DNA from: Bacteroidales bacterium UBA6248
GTDB lineage: Bacteria; Bacteroidota; Bacteroidia; Bacteroidales; Lentimicrobiaceae
Assembly: GCA_002441345.1 (NCBI GenBank)
Contig: DJVU01000006.1
Span: forward strand, 223,075 to 287,074
Direction of reading: 5' to 3'
Length of the DNA stretch: 64,000 nucleotides
Shown: positions 36,399 to 44,808 of the stretch, in pieces
Position numbering within the stretch: the stretch's first letter is position 1
How the letters are laid out: every line of letters starts with the position of its first letter
Program-made: the position numbers and the translations under genes
Notes under the pieces: generated by a model
Database searches by the model: none
The model's input: only the letters and a program-made list of their open reading frames with translations
What the model was told of the DNA's origin: nothing

Positions 36399-38840
36399 TT
36401 ACTTAACCAGTTTTACGAATTCCGGATCGGTAAAGAACTTGATAAATTCGCGGTCTTCTGCAGCGGTAGCTTTAAGAGCGGGCTCAGCAGCAAAGGCTTT
36501 ACCAAGGTTCTCGAACATCATCCTGGCATCACCACTGCGTGCACCGGCAACTGCCAGCAGGTAGTAATTATGTCCGCTTTCAGGAGCGCACTTCAGAGAA
36601 TTGGCAGCTTCGCTGAATTTTCCGGTCATAATCTGGGCAAGAGCAACATTGGTGTTGCATTTCTTGCTGCCCATCATGCTGAGTGCCTGATCATACTGAC
36701 CAGCAGCAAGCCTGGTGATTCCGAGATTGTAGTTGACATCGGCTCCGAGAGTTTTAGCTTTATTGTAAAGAACGACAGCGCCTTTGTAATCTTCCTTCTT
36801 CGAAGCAAGAGCGCCGAGGTTGTTTACGATAGCCATGTTATCGGGCTCCATCTGGTCGGCCTTGTTAAGATGTGATGCGGCTTCTCCAAGCTGATTGTTC
36901 ATCAGTTCATAGTAAGCGGCATTGTTGTATCCTTTCCAGTCGTTCGGGAACTGGGTTGTAGCCGATTTGTAGATGCGAAGCTTGGTATCGTTGTCGTTGG
37001 TGAGGGTTGCAGCATAGAGCAGCTCCTTGTTGTCGAGTTTCGAAGGATCGCTGGTTGCAAGATTTGCAATTTCCTCGTCGCTCTTCTTAGGCTCGAAGCA
37101 GTTAACCTTAATTACAACGCGGCGGAGCGGAGGCAGAATGTCCTCTTCGATTTCTTTGTAAACAAGTGCCATGTTGCGGATTTCCTGCTCCCGTTTGGTA
37201 ACGTCGGGCTGAGAATTAACCACATTCATAATAATGCGCTTGTCGCCGATGTTTGAAGCTTCAACTGCCTGCATAAATCCGTTCCAGTCTTCACCGTTGG
37301 CATAGGTGTTGAATTTCAGGTTCTCTTCCGGTTTTTCGATAACGAAAGGATTCTTTTTATCCTTTGCCATCTTCTTCACCATGTCGAGGAAATGTTTTTT
37401 ACCGGCCTGAGCACGACGCTCTGACAGTCCCTGGTTGAAGCTTTCCTCACCTTCGGGTGATGCCCATGCATTGATATCAATGTCGCGGATTGTGTATCCC
37501 ATGCGAACAAACTGAGCAAGTTCGTCAAGTTTCTTCTGCACTTCGTTGTTCCTGTTGAGCGGAAGGTTCCAGTTGAGGTTGTGCATGTTTACCTGGAAAT
37601 AGATGGTAGCATCCTTGCTGATGATGGTTTCTTTTTCGTAACCGTGTTCTGCAAGAATAAGGTCTTCGTCGTGCATGATGCGTGAACCGGTGATAATAAC
37701 ACCATCGGCAAGCTTGCGCTCGGGGAGGTCTATCACTTTGTATTTTGCCCTGATTTCCTCGGGAGTAGCACCCATCTTAACGGGTTCTTTAGGTTCATAA
37801 AGGGTAGGTGAAACAACAAGGTCAGATACATTCATCCCCGGCTCGTAAGGAACACAGTCTACGTAAGTGTAGCTGCCGCCGTTTTTGTAATTGATAACGA
37901 TGCCGTCACCGTTTACTTCTTCTCCCTGGAAGTTAACTGCTTTCAGCTTGCGGGAGGTTCCGGCGTATTTGATTTCCGGCTGGAAACTCATTGCAGCTTT
38001 CTTGGCAAAATACTTCGGCGGGAAAGTAACCTTAACGTTTACACAAACGGTATCGCCAACCCTCACGAGAGGATCGGGCGTAGTTTCATATTTAACAAGA
38101 CCGTAGTCTTTCTGCATCGATTTCAGGTTCGCGCTGGGTTTAAATTTGTAGGTTGCTCCCAGCATAAGGGTTGAGTAAGCATCGTTACCATCCCCGCTTT
38201 CAACAAGATCAAGCTGGTCGGTGAACATGGTGCGGAGGTTGTACTCGAGATTGAGATCCCAGCGCTCTGCCAGACGGAAGTTGAGGCCGAGACCTGCAGG
38301 AATGACAAATTCTCTCATAGGATCTGTGCTGAACGGAGGATCTGCATCCGGACCGTTCTGGTCAAGCACCTGCTCGTTACTGTCTTTGTAAAGGATCGAT
38401 GAGAAGTTGCTTAATGCACCGCCGGCAAATCCGTAAAGGTTTACAAAACGCTCTGGTTTGTAACCGAATAACAGGTTTGTCAGACTAACGGTTGCATGCA
38501 ACTGTCCGTCCCAGATACTGGATGACATCCTCAGATCTTCTTTGTCAAGCGTGCTTACAGCCCATCCGTTGTTGAAAACTCCCCTAAGGCCGAATACAGG
38601 AGAAAACTGATATCCTGCACCAACTCCGTAAAAGAAATTGACTCGTTCGTTAATGAGGTTTTTCTCGTTGAGATCGCCAAAAAATTGCGAAACTCCGCCA
38701 CTGGCCTGCAGGAAGAAGTGTTTGTCGAAGGATGATTTAGCTTCGCTTTTTCCTTCCTCCTGGCCAAATACCAGTGCAGGTGCAATACCCAACATCAGGA
38801 TGAGAAGCATCATCATTGATTTGTAGCTTACTTTTTTCAT
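36399..38840 (-). CDS. Outer membrane OmpA-like protein with TPR domain
   Basis: 813 residues. Signal peptide ~1-26 (ends VFGQ). Residues ~40-240 form a barrel or strand-rich domain (FFLQASGGVSQFFGDLNEKN; LGLNFRLAERWDLNLEYNLRTMF), ~260-400 a beta-rich linker, then an OmpA-C-like domain whose DIDINAWASPEGEESFNQGLSERRA carries the peptidoglycan-binding-like pattern (Asp, Ser-x-Glu, Leu-x-x-x-Arg). The last ~200 residues hold several TPRs (GYNNAAYYELMNNQLGEAASHLNKADQMEP). Likely links outer membrane to cell wall and binds partner proteins. Its promoter is one of the best in the window, suggesting strong expression. Confidence 0.88.
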   Translation of the reverse strand: MKKVSYKSMMMLLILMLGIAPALVFGQEEGKSEAKSSFDKHFFLQASGGVSQFFGDLNEKNLINERVNFFYGVGAGYQFSPVFGLRGVFNNGWAVSTLDKEDLRMSSSIWDGQLHATVSLTNLLFGYKPERFVNLYGFAGGALSNFSSILYKDSNEQVLDQNGPDADPPFSTDPMREFVIPAGLGLNFRLAERWDLNLEYNLRTMFTDQLDLVESGDGNDAYSTLMLGATYKFKPSANLKSMQKDYGLVKYETTPDPLVRVGDTVCVNVKVTFPPKYFAKKAAMSFQPEIKYAGTSRKLKAVNFQGEEVNGDGIVINYKNGGSYTYVDCVPYEPGMNVSDLVVSPTLYEPKEPVKMGATPEEIRAKYKVIDLPERKLADGVIITGSRIMHDEDLILAEHGYEKETIISKDATIYFQVNMHNLNWNLPLNRNNEVQKKLDELAQFVRMGYTIRDIDINAWASPEGEESFNQGLSERRAQAGKKHFLDMVKKMAKDKKNPFVIEKPEENLKFNTYANGEDWNGFMQAVEASNIGDKRIIMNVVNSQPDVTKREQEIRNMALVYKEIEEDILPPLRRVVIKVNCFEPKKSDEEIANLATSDPSKLDNKELLYAATLTNDNDTKLRIYKSATTQFPNDWKGYNNAAYYELMNNQLGEAASHLNKADQMEPDNMAIVNNLGALASKKEDYKGAVVLYNKAKTLGADVNYNLGITRLAAGQYDQALSMMGSKKCNTNVALAQIMTGKFSEAANSLKCAPESGHNYYLLAVAGARSGDARMMFENLGKAFAAEPALKATAAEDREFIKFFTDPEFVKLVK

Positions 38841-38909
38841 AATGGTAACGATTAATTTATCGGTTTAAGGTTGACTTTGGCTTAGGTCCTCTACTATTCA
38901 AAATTCGGA

Positions 38910-38940
38910 CAAATATAGGGCAGTTTTACTGCTTTTCAAA
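38910..38940 (-). promoter_or_regulatory. Consensus promoter of the OmpA-like gene
   Basis: Minus strand TTTG (38937-38940), 19-base spacer, TATATTTG (38910-38917): an exact match to the Bacteroidota TTTG-N19-TAnnTTTG consensus, with a leader of about 65 bases to ATG 38840. Confidence 0.75.
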
Positions 38941-39224
38941 AAAAAACTCAGTATTTCATGTCCCGCCAGCGTTAATTGTTTTTCCCGGTATAATTTCCGC
39001 AGGGTCTTTTCCTATTTCCCAAACAAAAATAAGGGTTTAAAGTTCAGAAATCGCTGTGAAATTTCCTATATATGTTCAAAGCCATTCATCATTTTTGCTG
39101 TTATAATTAATCCGGTTTGTCTGTATCAACTATTCACATGCAGATAACATTATGTGAATTTCTATCCGGATTACATTCCCGGCCTGTCATAATTTATTGT
39201 TTCCGGCTTCCTGAAAATCTATAA

Positions 39225-39260
39225 TTTTAAACATTTATAAATATTTTTAAATGTTTAAAA
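39225..39260. repeat. Perfect AT-rich inverted repeat
   Basis: Arms TTTTAAACATTTA (39225-39237) and TAAATGTTTAAAA (39248-39260) pair perfectly around a 10-base loop. It lies 43 bases beyond the SpoU gene stop and about 290 bases upstream of the OmpA-like gene promoter. It could be a weak terminator for the SpoU gene or a protein-binding site. Confidence 0.6.
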
Positions 39261-39303
39261 ATGCTGACAGACAGTAGTATAGAATAAAAATTTTCAGACA
39301 GAA

Positions 39304-39846
39304 TTATAAATCGCTGCCGGCTTTCCGGTAGAACTCCCAGATAAGGATGGCAGCAGAAACCGATACATTCAGTGAGTGTTTTGTACCGTACTGGGGTATT
39401 TCAATGCAGTTATCGCACAGCGAAAGAATGTCATCGTCTATTCCGTGTACTTCATTACCTACTATTATAGCATACCGCATTCCGGCAACGGGCCGGAATT
39501 CCTGAACCGGGATACTGTTTTCAGCCTGTTCTGCCCCGAGCACAATATAACCTTTCTCACGAAGTGATTCGATGCATTGCCGCGTGGATGAAAAGTATTT
39601 CCAGTCAACAGATTCCGTTGCACCCAAAGCAGCCTTGTGAATTTCACGGTTGGGTGGTGTTGCTGTTATCCCGCACAAATATATCCCCTCAAGCCTGAAA
39701 GCATCTGCTGTTCTGAATACAGATCCCGTATTGTGCTGACTGCGGATGTTGTCGAGTACCAGAACCAGGGGCATTTTTGCACTTGCCTTGAAAGCAGGTA
39801 CATTCATCCGGTTCAGTTCATCTGTGCTTCGTTTCTTGAAATTCAT
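39304..39846 (-). CDS. SpoU/TrmH-family RNA methyltransferase
   Basis: 180 residues from ATG 39846; longer versions from 40032 or 39894 run through the -7 box at 39865 and into the upstream region shared with mutS. The knotted SPOUT fold shows in VLDNIRSQHNTGSVFRTADAF (motif 1, with conserved Asn and Arg), YAIIVGNEVHGIDDDIL (motif 2) and IEIPQYGTKHSLNVSVSAAILIWEFYR (motif 3). It 2'-O-methylates tRNA or rRNA ribose with SAM; target unknown. No N-terminal RNA-binding domain. Divergent from mutS. Confidence 0.92.
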   Translation of the reverse strand: MNFKKRSTDELNRMNVPAFKASAKMPLVLVLDNIRSQHNTGSVFRTADAFRLEGIYLCGITATPPNREIHKAALGATESVDWKYFSSTRQCIESLREKGYIVLGAEQAENSIPVQEFRPVAGMRYAIIVGNEVHGIDDDILSLCDNCIEIPQYGTKHSLNVSVSAAILIWEFYRKAGSDL

Positions 39847-39864
39847 ACGTCGTAAATCCTGCCG

Positions 39865-39872
39865 CAAAATTA
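39865..39872 (-). promoter_or_regulatory. -7 box of the SpoU gene, fixing its start
   Basis: Minus strand TAATTTTG (TAnnTTTG), 18 bases before ATG 39846. Its position inside the longer possible reading frame is why the shorter start was chosen. Confidence 0.55.
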
Positions 39873-40063
39873 ATACAGATTCGCAGTTCTTCATTCTTTT
39901 GACTGTAACTGAACTTATGGGGGTGCAGTTTTTTGCTTTCCTAAATTGATAATAATCCGGAAATCCCCCGCAAAAGCTCCTGATACCGGACTGACCGCCG
40001 GCTTGAAGGGTGAATGTGAAAAAAATGGACATAAAAATGTCGGATTATCTTTATCAAAAATCC

Positions 40064-40071
40064 TATTTTTG
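40064..40071 (+). promoter_or_regulatory. -7 box of mutS
   Basis: TATTTTTG matches TAnnTTTG and ends 23 bases before the TTG start at 40095. Confidence 0.5.
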
Positions 40072-40094
40072 TTTCCCTTCAAAAACTGATCGAT

Positions 40095-42725
40095 TTGGCC
40101 AAGGCAAAGGAAAATCTTGTTGAAACCCCTCTGATGAAGCAATACTACTCCATAAAGGCGAAGTATCCCGACGCCTTATTGCTGTTCAGAGTGGGCGACT
40201 TTTACGAAACATTCGGTGAGGATGCGGTTAAAACCTCTTCTATTCTCGGTATTGTTCTTACAAAAAGGGCAAACGGTTCTGCTTCATCGGTCGAACTGGC
40301 CGGATTTCCGCATCACGCACTGGATACATACCTCCCCAAACTGGTCAGAGCCGGCCACAGAGTCGCCATTTGCGATCAGCTCGAAGATCCCAAACTGACC
40401 AAGAAAATTGTCAGGCGCGGGGTTACCGAACTGGTTACACCCGGAGTTTCATATAACGATAAGGTTCTTGAAAATAAGCAGAATAATTTCCTTGCAAGCA
40501 TTCACCTGCTGCCAAAATCATCCGGAATTGCTTTTCTCGATATCTCTACAGGAGAATTCCTGGTAGCCCAGGGCGATAACGATTACATCGATAAACTGCT
40601 TCAGACATTTCGTCCCAGCGAAGTCATCGTCCAGAAGTCAAAACGAAGGGAATTTGCAGGCCTTTTTGGTGAAAAATATTACATAAGTACGTTTGAAGAC
40701 TGGGTTTTTACCCACGACTTCGGGCTGGAACTTCTGCTGAGGCATTTTAATACCATTTCGCTGAAAGGATTTGGTGTGGATGATCTGCCCGGCGGTATTG
40801 TCGCTGCAGGTGCAGCCCTTCACTACCTGGCCGAAACACAGCACGACCGGGTGAGCCATATTTGCCGCATTTCCCGTATCGAGGAAGATCATTATGTGTG
40901 GCTCGACAAGTTTACGGTGCGTAACCTCGAAATTCTTCATTCTCCGAATGAACAGGCTACAACGCTGCTGCATGTTCTCGATCAGACGGTTTCACCCATG
41001 GGATCGCGCCTGATGCGGCGCTGGCTTGTGCTTCCTCTCAAGGAGAAACAACCGGTAAATGACCGGCTTGATATGGTCGGATTCCTGATTTCCAATCCGG
41101 AGCCGGCTCAATTGCTGCATCAGCAGATCAAGCTGATGGGCGATATCGAACGCATGATCTCGAAAGTTGCCGTTGGACGAATAAATCCCAGGGAACTGCT
41201 TCAGCTTAAGCGGGCTATGCTCGCACTGGAACAGGTGAAGGCTGTTTGTGCCGCATCGCCTGTGAAGCCAATGAAACATATGGCCGATCAGATTAACCTT
41301 TGTCCACTGATGACCAGCCGCATCGAAAAGGAGCTGAGTGCGGATCCTCCCGTAGCGGTGAATAAAGGGAATGTGATTGCAGAAGGCATCTCCCCCGAAC
41401 TCGACGAACTCCGGGAGATCGCTTACAAAGGCAAGGACTTTCTGGCCAGACTGCAACAGCAGGAATCGGAACGCACCGGCATCCCATCCCTTAAAGTTGC
41501 TTTCAATAATGTATTCGGCTATTACCTGGAGGTTACCAATACACATAAAGATAAAGTTCCTCCCGAATGGGAAAGGCGCCAGACCCTGGTAAATTCTGAA
41601 CGCTATATCACCCCCGAACTGAAACAATACGAAGAAAAAATTCTGAATGCCGAGGAGAAGATACTTGAGCTTGAGACACGCCTCTACAACGATCTGGTGC
41701 TTGGACTAATCGACTATATCGAGCCCGTTCAGGTAAACGCCCGCGTGGTAGCCCGACTCGATTGCCTGCTCTCCTTTGCATCGGTGGCGCAGGAAAATAA
41801 TTATGTAAGACCATCCATAAGCGACGGATTTTATCTTGATATAAAACTGGGGCGTCACCCCGTAATCGAACGGCATCTTCCGCCCGGTGAACCATACATC
41901 GCCAACGATGTGTACCTTGATGATGCATCACAGCAGATCATTATCATCACCGGTCCCAATATGTCGGGTAAGTCGGCCTTGCTCAGGCAAACGGCACTTA
42001 TAGTGCTGATGGCTCAGGCCGGCTGTTACGTGCCTGCTGCCTCGGCTGAAATAGGACTGGTTGATAAAATCTTCACCAGGGTGGGTGCCAGCGATAACAT
42101 CTCCTCGGGTGAGTCAACCTTTATGGTCGAGATGAACGAAACGGCCAGCATACTCAATAATATCAGCAACCGCAGCCTGATCCTTCTCGACGAGATTGGC
42201 CGGGGAACCAGTACCTACGACGGTATCAGCATTGCCTGGGCTATCTCGGAATACATTCACGAGCATCCACTTTTTAAGCCCAAAGTGCTGTTTGCTACCC
42301 ATTATCATGAGCTTAATGAAATGGCCAGCCGGTTTTCAAGAATAAAGAATTATCATATTTCTGTAAAAGAAGCTGGTAATAAAGTGCTGTTTCTCAGGAA
42401 GATGGAGCCGGGAGGCAGCGAACACAGCTTTGGAATACATGTAGCCCGTATGGCTGGTATGCCCCGGCAGGTGCTTCAGCGTGCCGATGAAATGCTCCGC
42501 ATTCTCGAGACATCGCATGGTGGCGATACGTTTCAGGCCCCGGCTTCCCGTAAAAAACAAAAGAGCAGCGGGGGAGACCCCTTACAGCTCAGCTTTATAC
42601 AGCTTAACGATCCGCTTCTTGAACAAATCCGGGACGATATTCTCGATACCGATATCAATACGCTGACCCCGGTGGAAGCCCTGATGAAACTCAATGAAAT
42701 CAAAAATCTTTTAAAAAAACAGTGA
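40095..42725 (+). CDS. mutS: DNA mismatch repair protein MutS (TTG start)
   Basis: 876 residues. Recognises mismatches and starts repair with MutL. Mismatch-binding motif RVGDFYETF (Phe-Tyr-Glu near residue 36); connector, core and clamp domains follow; ATPase with Walker A TGPNMSGKS (~620), DNISSGESTFMVEM, and Walker B LILLDEIGRGTSTYDG. The only in-frame starts are TTG 40095 and ATG 40134; the frame is blocked by a stop at 40032. Homologues begin around MAKAK...ETPLMKQY, so the TTG is favoured. C-terminal ~85 residues include the short tetramerisation-type helix pair. tRNA genes follow. Confidence 0.97.
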   Translation: MAKAKENLVETPLMKQYYSIKAKYPDALLLFRVGDFYETFGEDAVKTSSILGIVLTKRANGSASSVELAGFPHHALDTYLPKLVRAGHRVAICDQLEDPKLTKKIVRRGVTELVTPGVSYNDKVLENKQNNFLASIHLLPKSSGIAFLDISTGEFLVAQGDNDYIDKLLQTFRPSEVIVQKSKRREFAGLFGEKYYISTFEDWVFTHDFGLELLLRHFNTISLKGFGVDDLPGGIVAAGAALHYLAETQHDRVSHICRISRIEEDHYVWLDKFTVRNLEILHSPNEQATTLLHVLDQTVSPMGSRLMRRWLVLPLKEKQPVNDRLDMVGFLISNPEPAQLLHQQIKLMGDIERMISKVAVGRINPRELLQLKRAMLALEQVKAVCAASPVKPMKHMADQINLCPLMTSRIEKELSADPPVAVNKGNVIAEGISPELDELREIAYKGKDFLARLQQQESERTGIPSLKVAFNNVFGYYLEVTNTHKDKVPPEWERRQTLVNSERYITPELKQYEEKILNAEEKILELETRLYNDLVLGLIDYIEPVQVNARVVARLDCLLSFASVAQENNYVRPSISDGFYLDIKLGRHPVIERHLPPGEPYIANDVYLDDASQQIIIITGPNMSGKSALLRQTALIVLMAQAGCYVPAASAEIGLVDKIFTRVGASDNISSGESTFMVEMNETASILNNISNRSLILLDEIGRGTSTYDGISIAWAISEYIHEHPLFKPKVLFATHYHELNEMASRFSRIKNYHISVKEAGNKVLFLRKMEPGGSEHSFGIHVARMAGMPRQVLQRADEMLRILETSHGGDTFQAPASRKKQKSSGGDPLQLSFIQLNDPLLEQIRDDILDTDINTLTPVEALMKLNEIKNLLKKQ

Positions 42726-42730
42726 ATTTT

Positions 42731-42761
42731 TTTGGCGGTTTGAAAAGTGGTCGTATATTTG
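42731..42761 (+). promoter_or_regulatory. Consensus promoter of tRNA-Gly
   Basis: TTTG (42731-42734), 19-base spacer, TATATTTG (42754-42761): exact Bacteroidota consensus, 18 bases before the tRNA. It begins directly after the mutS stop. Confidence 0.75.
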
Positions 42762-42779
42762 CACCCGCTAAAGCGATAA

Positions 42780-42852
42780 GCGGAAGTAGCTCAGTTGGTA
42801 GAGCATGACCTTGCCAAGGTCAGGGTCGCGGGTTCGAGTCCCGTCTTCCGCT
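42780..42852 (+). tRNA. tRNA-Gly (GCC)
   Basis: 73 bases. Acceptor arms GCGGAAG/CTTCCGC pair fully; D arm TAGCTCAGTTGGTAGAGC; anticodon loop TTGCCAA gives anticodon GCC (Gly); T arm GCGGGTTCGAGTCCCGT. No CCA is encoded. A short terminator separates it from tRNA-Leu. Confidence 0.97.
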
Positions 42853-42857
42853 CGAAT

Positions 42858-42882
42858 CCCGGATTTATCCGGGTTTTTTTTT
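42858..42882 (+). terminator. Terminator after tRNA-Gly
   Basis: Stem CCCGGA/TCCGGG with loop TTTA followed by nine T, immediately after the tRNA-Gly gene. Confidence 0.8.
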
Positions 42883-42895
42883 CTGCCGGCCATAT

Positions 42896-42980
42896 GCCCG
42901 AGTGGTGGAATTGGTAGACACGAAGGACTTAAAATCCTTTGGCCATTGCGGCCGTGCCGGTTCGAGCCCGGCCTCGGGTA
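42896..42980 (+). tRNA. tRNA-Leu (TAA)
   Basis: 85 bases, long variable arm (class II). Acceptor arms GCCCGAG/CTCGGGT with one G-U pair; anticodon loop CTTAAAA gives TAA (Leu); T arm with GGTTCGAGCCC. No CCA encoded. Lies 14 bases beyond the terminator of tRNA-Gly, so readthrough of that terminator or an unseen promoter is needed. Confidence 0.96.
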
Positions 42981-43040
42981 CAAATCGTATATGTGAATGT
43001 GCGATGTTTCTGCATAGTAATGATTAGTTAGTTTTGGAAA

Positions 43041-43063
43041 AACGGCAGCAATGCCGTTTTTTT
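43041..43063 (+). terminator. Terminator downstream of tRNA-Leu
   Basis: Arms AACGGCA and TGCCGTT with loop GCAA followed by five more T, 60 bases after tRNA-Leu. Confidence 0.8.
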
Positions 43064-43267
43064 ATTTACGTCTGGTATCCTCCTTCGCACTTTGTTTGCA
43101 AGGTATTCGCTGTGCAGGGTGTCAGGACTTTGCTGCAGACTGCTGGTGTGATTTATTTTGACCCGGATTTCAAGCTTTACTTCTGACCGGGAATTTTCTG
43201 TTCCGTATTCACATAGGCGTGTTAAGAACTCCGGGAAGCAACGCGTAATTAACGTATGTAAATGCCG

Positions 43268-43275
43268 TATATTTG
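43268..43275 (+). promoter_or_regulatory. -7 box of the LRR operon
   Basis: TATATTTG matches TAnnTTTG, about 110 bases before the first gene at 43387. No clear -33 box, so confidence is limited. Confidence 0.4.
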
Positions 43276-43386
43276 CGTGGTTTATTCCGGCAAGTAAACA
43301 ACTGAAGACGGAATTCAGCGACGCCTGTAAAATTTTGTACAATTTTTGATGGAAACAGGGTTTAATTTTTAATAAATCACTCGAAT

Positions 43387-44073
43387 ATGGAACGTTTGTC
43401 TAAAAGCAGTGCCCGTTGGAAATCCAGGGCCCGATTTGCAGTTATGATGCTTCTGGTGGTCTCTCTCGGCGCCGGTTTCAGCTCGTGCAGCAGCCAGAAA
43501 AAGGCAGCCAAAAAGAAAGCTGAACAGGAACTTGCCGAAAAGAAAGCCAAAGCAAAAGCTGACCTCATGGCTATTATTAACGACGATGGAAGAATGACCC
43601 TTGAAGAGAAGGAGTTCAAGCTTGCATCGGTAAAACGAATGAATCTCGATGATCAGGAAATCCGCGACCTTATTACACAGGCTGAGGAAAAACTGGCCGC
43701 AGAACGCAGTGCCATCGAACGACGTAAGGAAGAAGAACGGCTGAAGAGAGAACAGGAAGAACGGGAACGCGAACTGCGTGAGGGAGGACCCTACCGCGCC
43801 ATCAACAATTCTCTGGATGCCGTTGCAAATGCCGGCGATGTAAGTACGGCAAATATGCGCATCCGCGAAGCCCTTACTGCTTTTACAGGCGACGATGTGC
43901 CCGTGCTTATCCTTATCAGCAGCGATGGGGGCATCAAGGACTACGACCGGCCCACAACCATCCGCAAGTACCTCGAATTTATCAAAGACCAGAAAAAGTC
44001 TCCCAATAAGGTGCTAAACGCAGTATACGATGCCAGTGGGAAAATCAGGGAACTCGAACTTATTAAAAAATAA
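43387..44073 (+). CDS. Lipoprotein with charged coiled coil, function unknown
   Basis: 228 residues. Signal region ~15-33 with lipobox FSSC (Cys34). Residues ~36-135 are a highly charged Lys/Glu/Arg coiled coil (KKAEQELAEKKAKAKADL; RRKEEERLKREQEERERELRE). The C-terminal ~90 residues are a small domain (NSLDAVANAGDVSTANMRIREALTAF; VPVLILISSDGGIKDYDRPTTIRKYLEFI). No family recognised. First of four same-strand genes for exported proteins; the next starts six bases after. Possibly an envelope-anchored spacer, by analogy with other coiled-coil lipoproteins. Confidence 0.8.
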   Translation: MERLSKSSARWKSRARFAVMMLLVVSLGAGFSSCSSQKKAAKKKAEQELAEKKAKAKADLMAIINDDGRMTLEEKEFKLASVKRMNLDDQEIRDLITQAEEKLAAERSAIERRKEEERLKREQEERERELREGGPYRAINNSLDAVANAGDVSTANMRIREALTAFTGDDVPVLILISSDGGIKDYDRPTTIRKYLEFIKDQKKSPNKVLNAVYDASGKIRELELIKK

Positions 44074-44079
44074 CCGGCT

Positions 44080-44655
44080 ATGAGAAAGATTTTTGGATTA
44101 ACAGCGGCTCTGCTGCTTACCTTTTCGGCCAGCGTCATGGCCCAGGATGATATTAGCCCTGCCCGCAAACAGGCAATCGATTCCCTTGCACTCGAAAAAG
44201 TCAGGGACCTCAGTAAGTATATCAGCATCATCGGTAATAAAGATACCCCCTGGTCGGAAGCAAACCGGGTGATCGAACGTACCCTCGAACTCTTTGCCGA
44301 AGGATCACTCATGGGTGTATCGTCCATTAACCGCGAAGAAGTTAATTATTATGGTATCCGCGAGTATCTCGAACGCCTCATGGCCCTCAATTACGATAAG
44401 GTTACCATATCCTGGTATAACATTCAGTACATTAGTGATCTTGAACGTCAGCCCGATGGCCGCTACGTGGGTGTTATTACCATCTTCCAGCGCTTCGAAG
44501 GAACAACCAAAGAAGGATTACGCTACGTGGATGTCACCAAAAAGGATGTAACGGTATATGTGGAACGTAAAACAACGCAAATCTCTGGCAGAATCATCGG
44601 TTTCTGGGATGTTCTGCTGGGCGATATCCGGGTTACAGAAACGAAACCGGGCTGA
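44080..44655 (+). CDS. Exported protein of unknown function
   Basis: 191 residues with a signal peptide (MRKIFGLTAALLLTFSASVMAQ). The C-terminal part, NREEVNYYGIREYLERLMALNYDKVTISW...DGRYVGVITIFQRFEGTTKEG, looks like an alpha+beta module ending in strands; it resembles by eye the N-terminal domain of the LRR protein two genes downstream. No enzyme motif. Second gene of the operon, six bases after the coiled-coil lipoprotein. Confidence 0.75.
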   Translation: MRKIFGLTAALLLTFSASVMAQDDISPARKQAIDSLALEKVRDLSKYISIIGNKDTPWSEANRVIERTLELFAEGSLMGVSSINREEVNYYGIREYLERLMALNYDKVTISWYNIQYISDLERQPDGRYVGVITIFQRFEGTTKEGLRYVDVTKKDVTVYVERKTTQISGRIIGFWDVLLGDIRVTETKPG

Positions 44656-44680
44656 TAAGCCTTAACGGATTTTACCACTT

Positions 44681-44710
44681 CTGGCTCCCGGGATCATTCC
44701 AGGGAGCCAG
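44681..44710. repeat. Intergenic hairpin inside the LRR gene group
   Basis: Arms CTGGCTCCC (44681-44689) and GGGAGCCAG (44702-44710) pair perfectly. No T-run follows, so it may be an RNA-stability or attenuation element rather than a full terminator. Confidence 0.5.
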
Positions 44711-44808
44711 ATTCATATAATTCATCCCGCCAGGGGCGAACCATAACCGATAAACCGATACCAGTTCCGAACGGATAATTTAAACCCCGCCAGGAGAAAC
44801 AACCAACC

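Larger units (their letters stand above)
38841..39303. other. AT-rich intergenic region with promoter and palindrome
   Basis: No coding region supported. It holds the OmpA-like gene promoter (38910-38940) and an AT-rich perfect inverted repeat (39225-39260), described separately. The rest is clearly richer in A and T than the flanking genes, with no further structure seen. Confidence 0.5.
42981..43386. other. Intergenic region after the tRNA genes
   Basis: Contains the terminator at 43041 and a TATATTTG box at 43268-43275 that could start the operon of exported proteins with a leader of about 105 bases. No coding region or attachment-site duplication was seen, although the tRNA-Leu 3' end is a common integration site. 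Confidence 0.5.

Noticed and set aside
42896..42980. tRNA-Leu as an integration site for a mobile element
   Set aside because: No integrase, no direct repeat of the tRNA end and no foreign-looking gene cluster with mobility genes follow.
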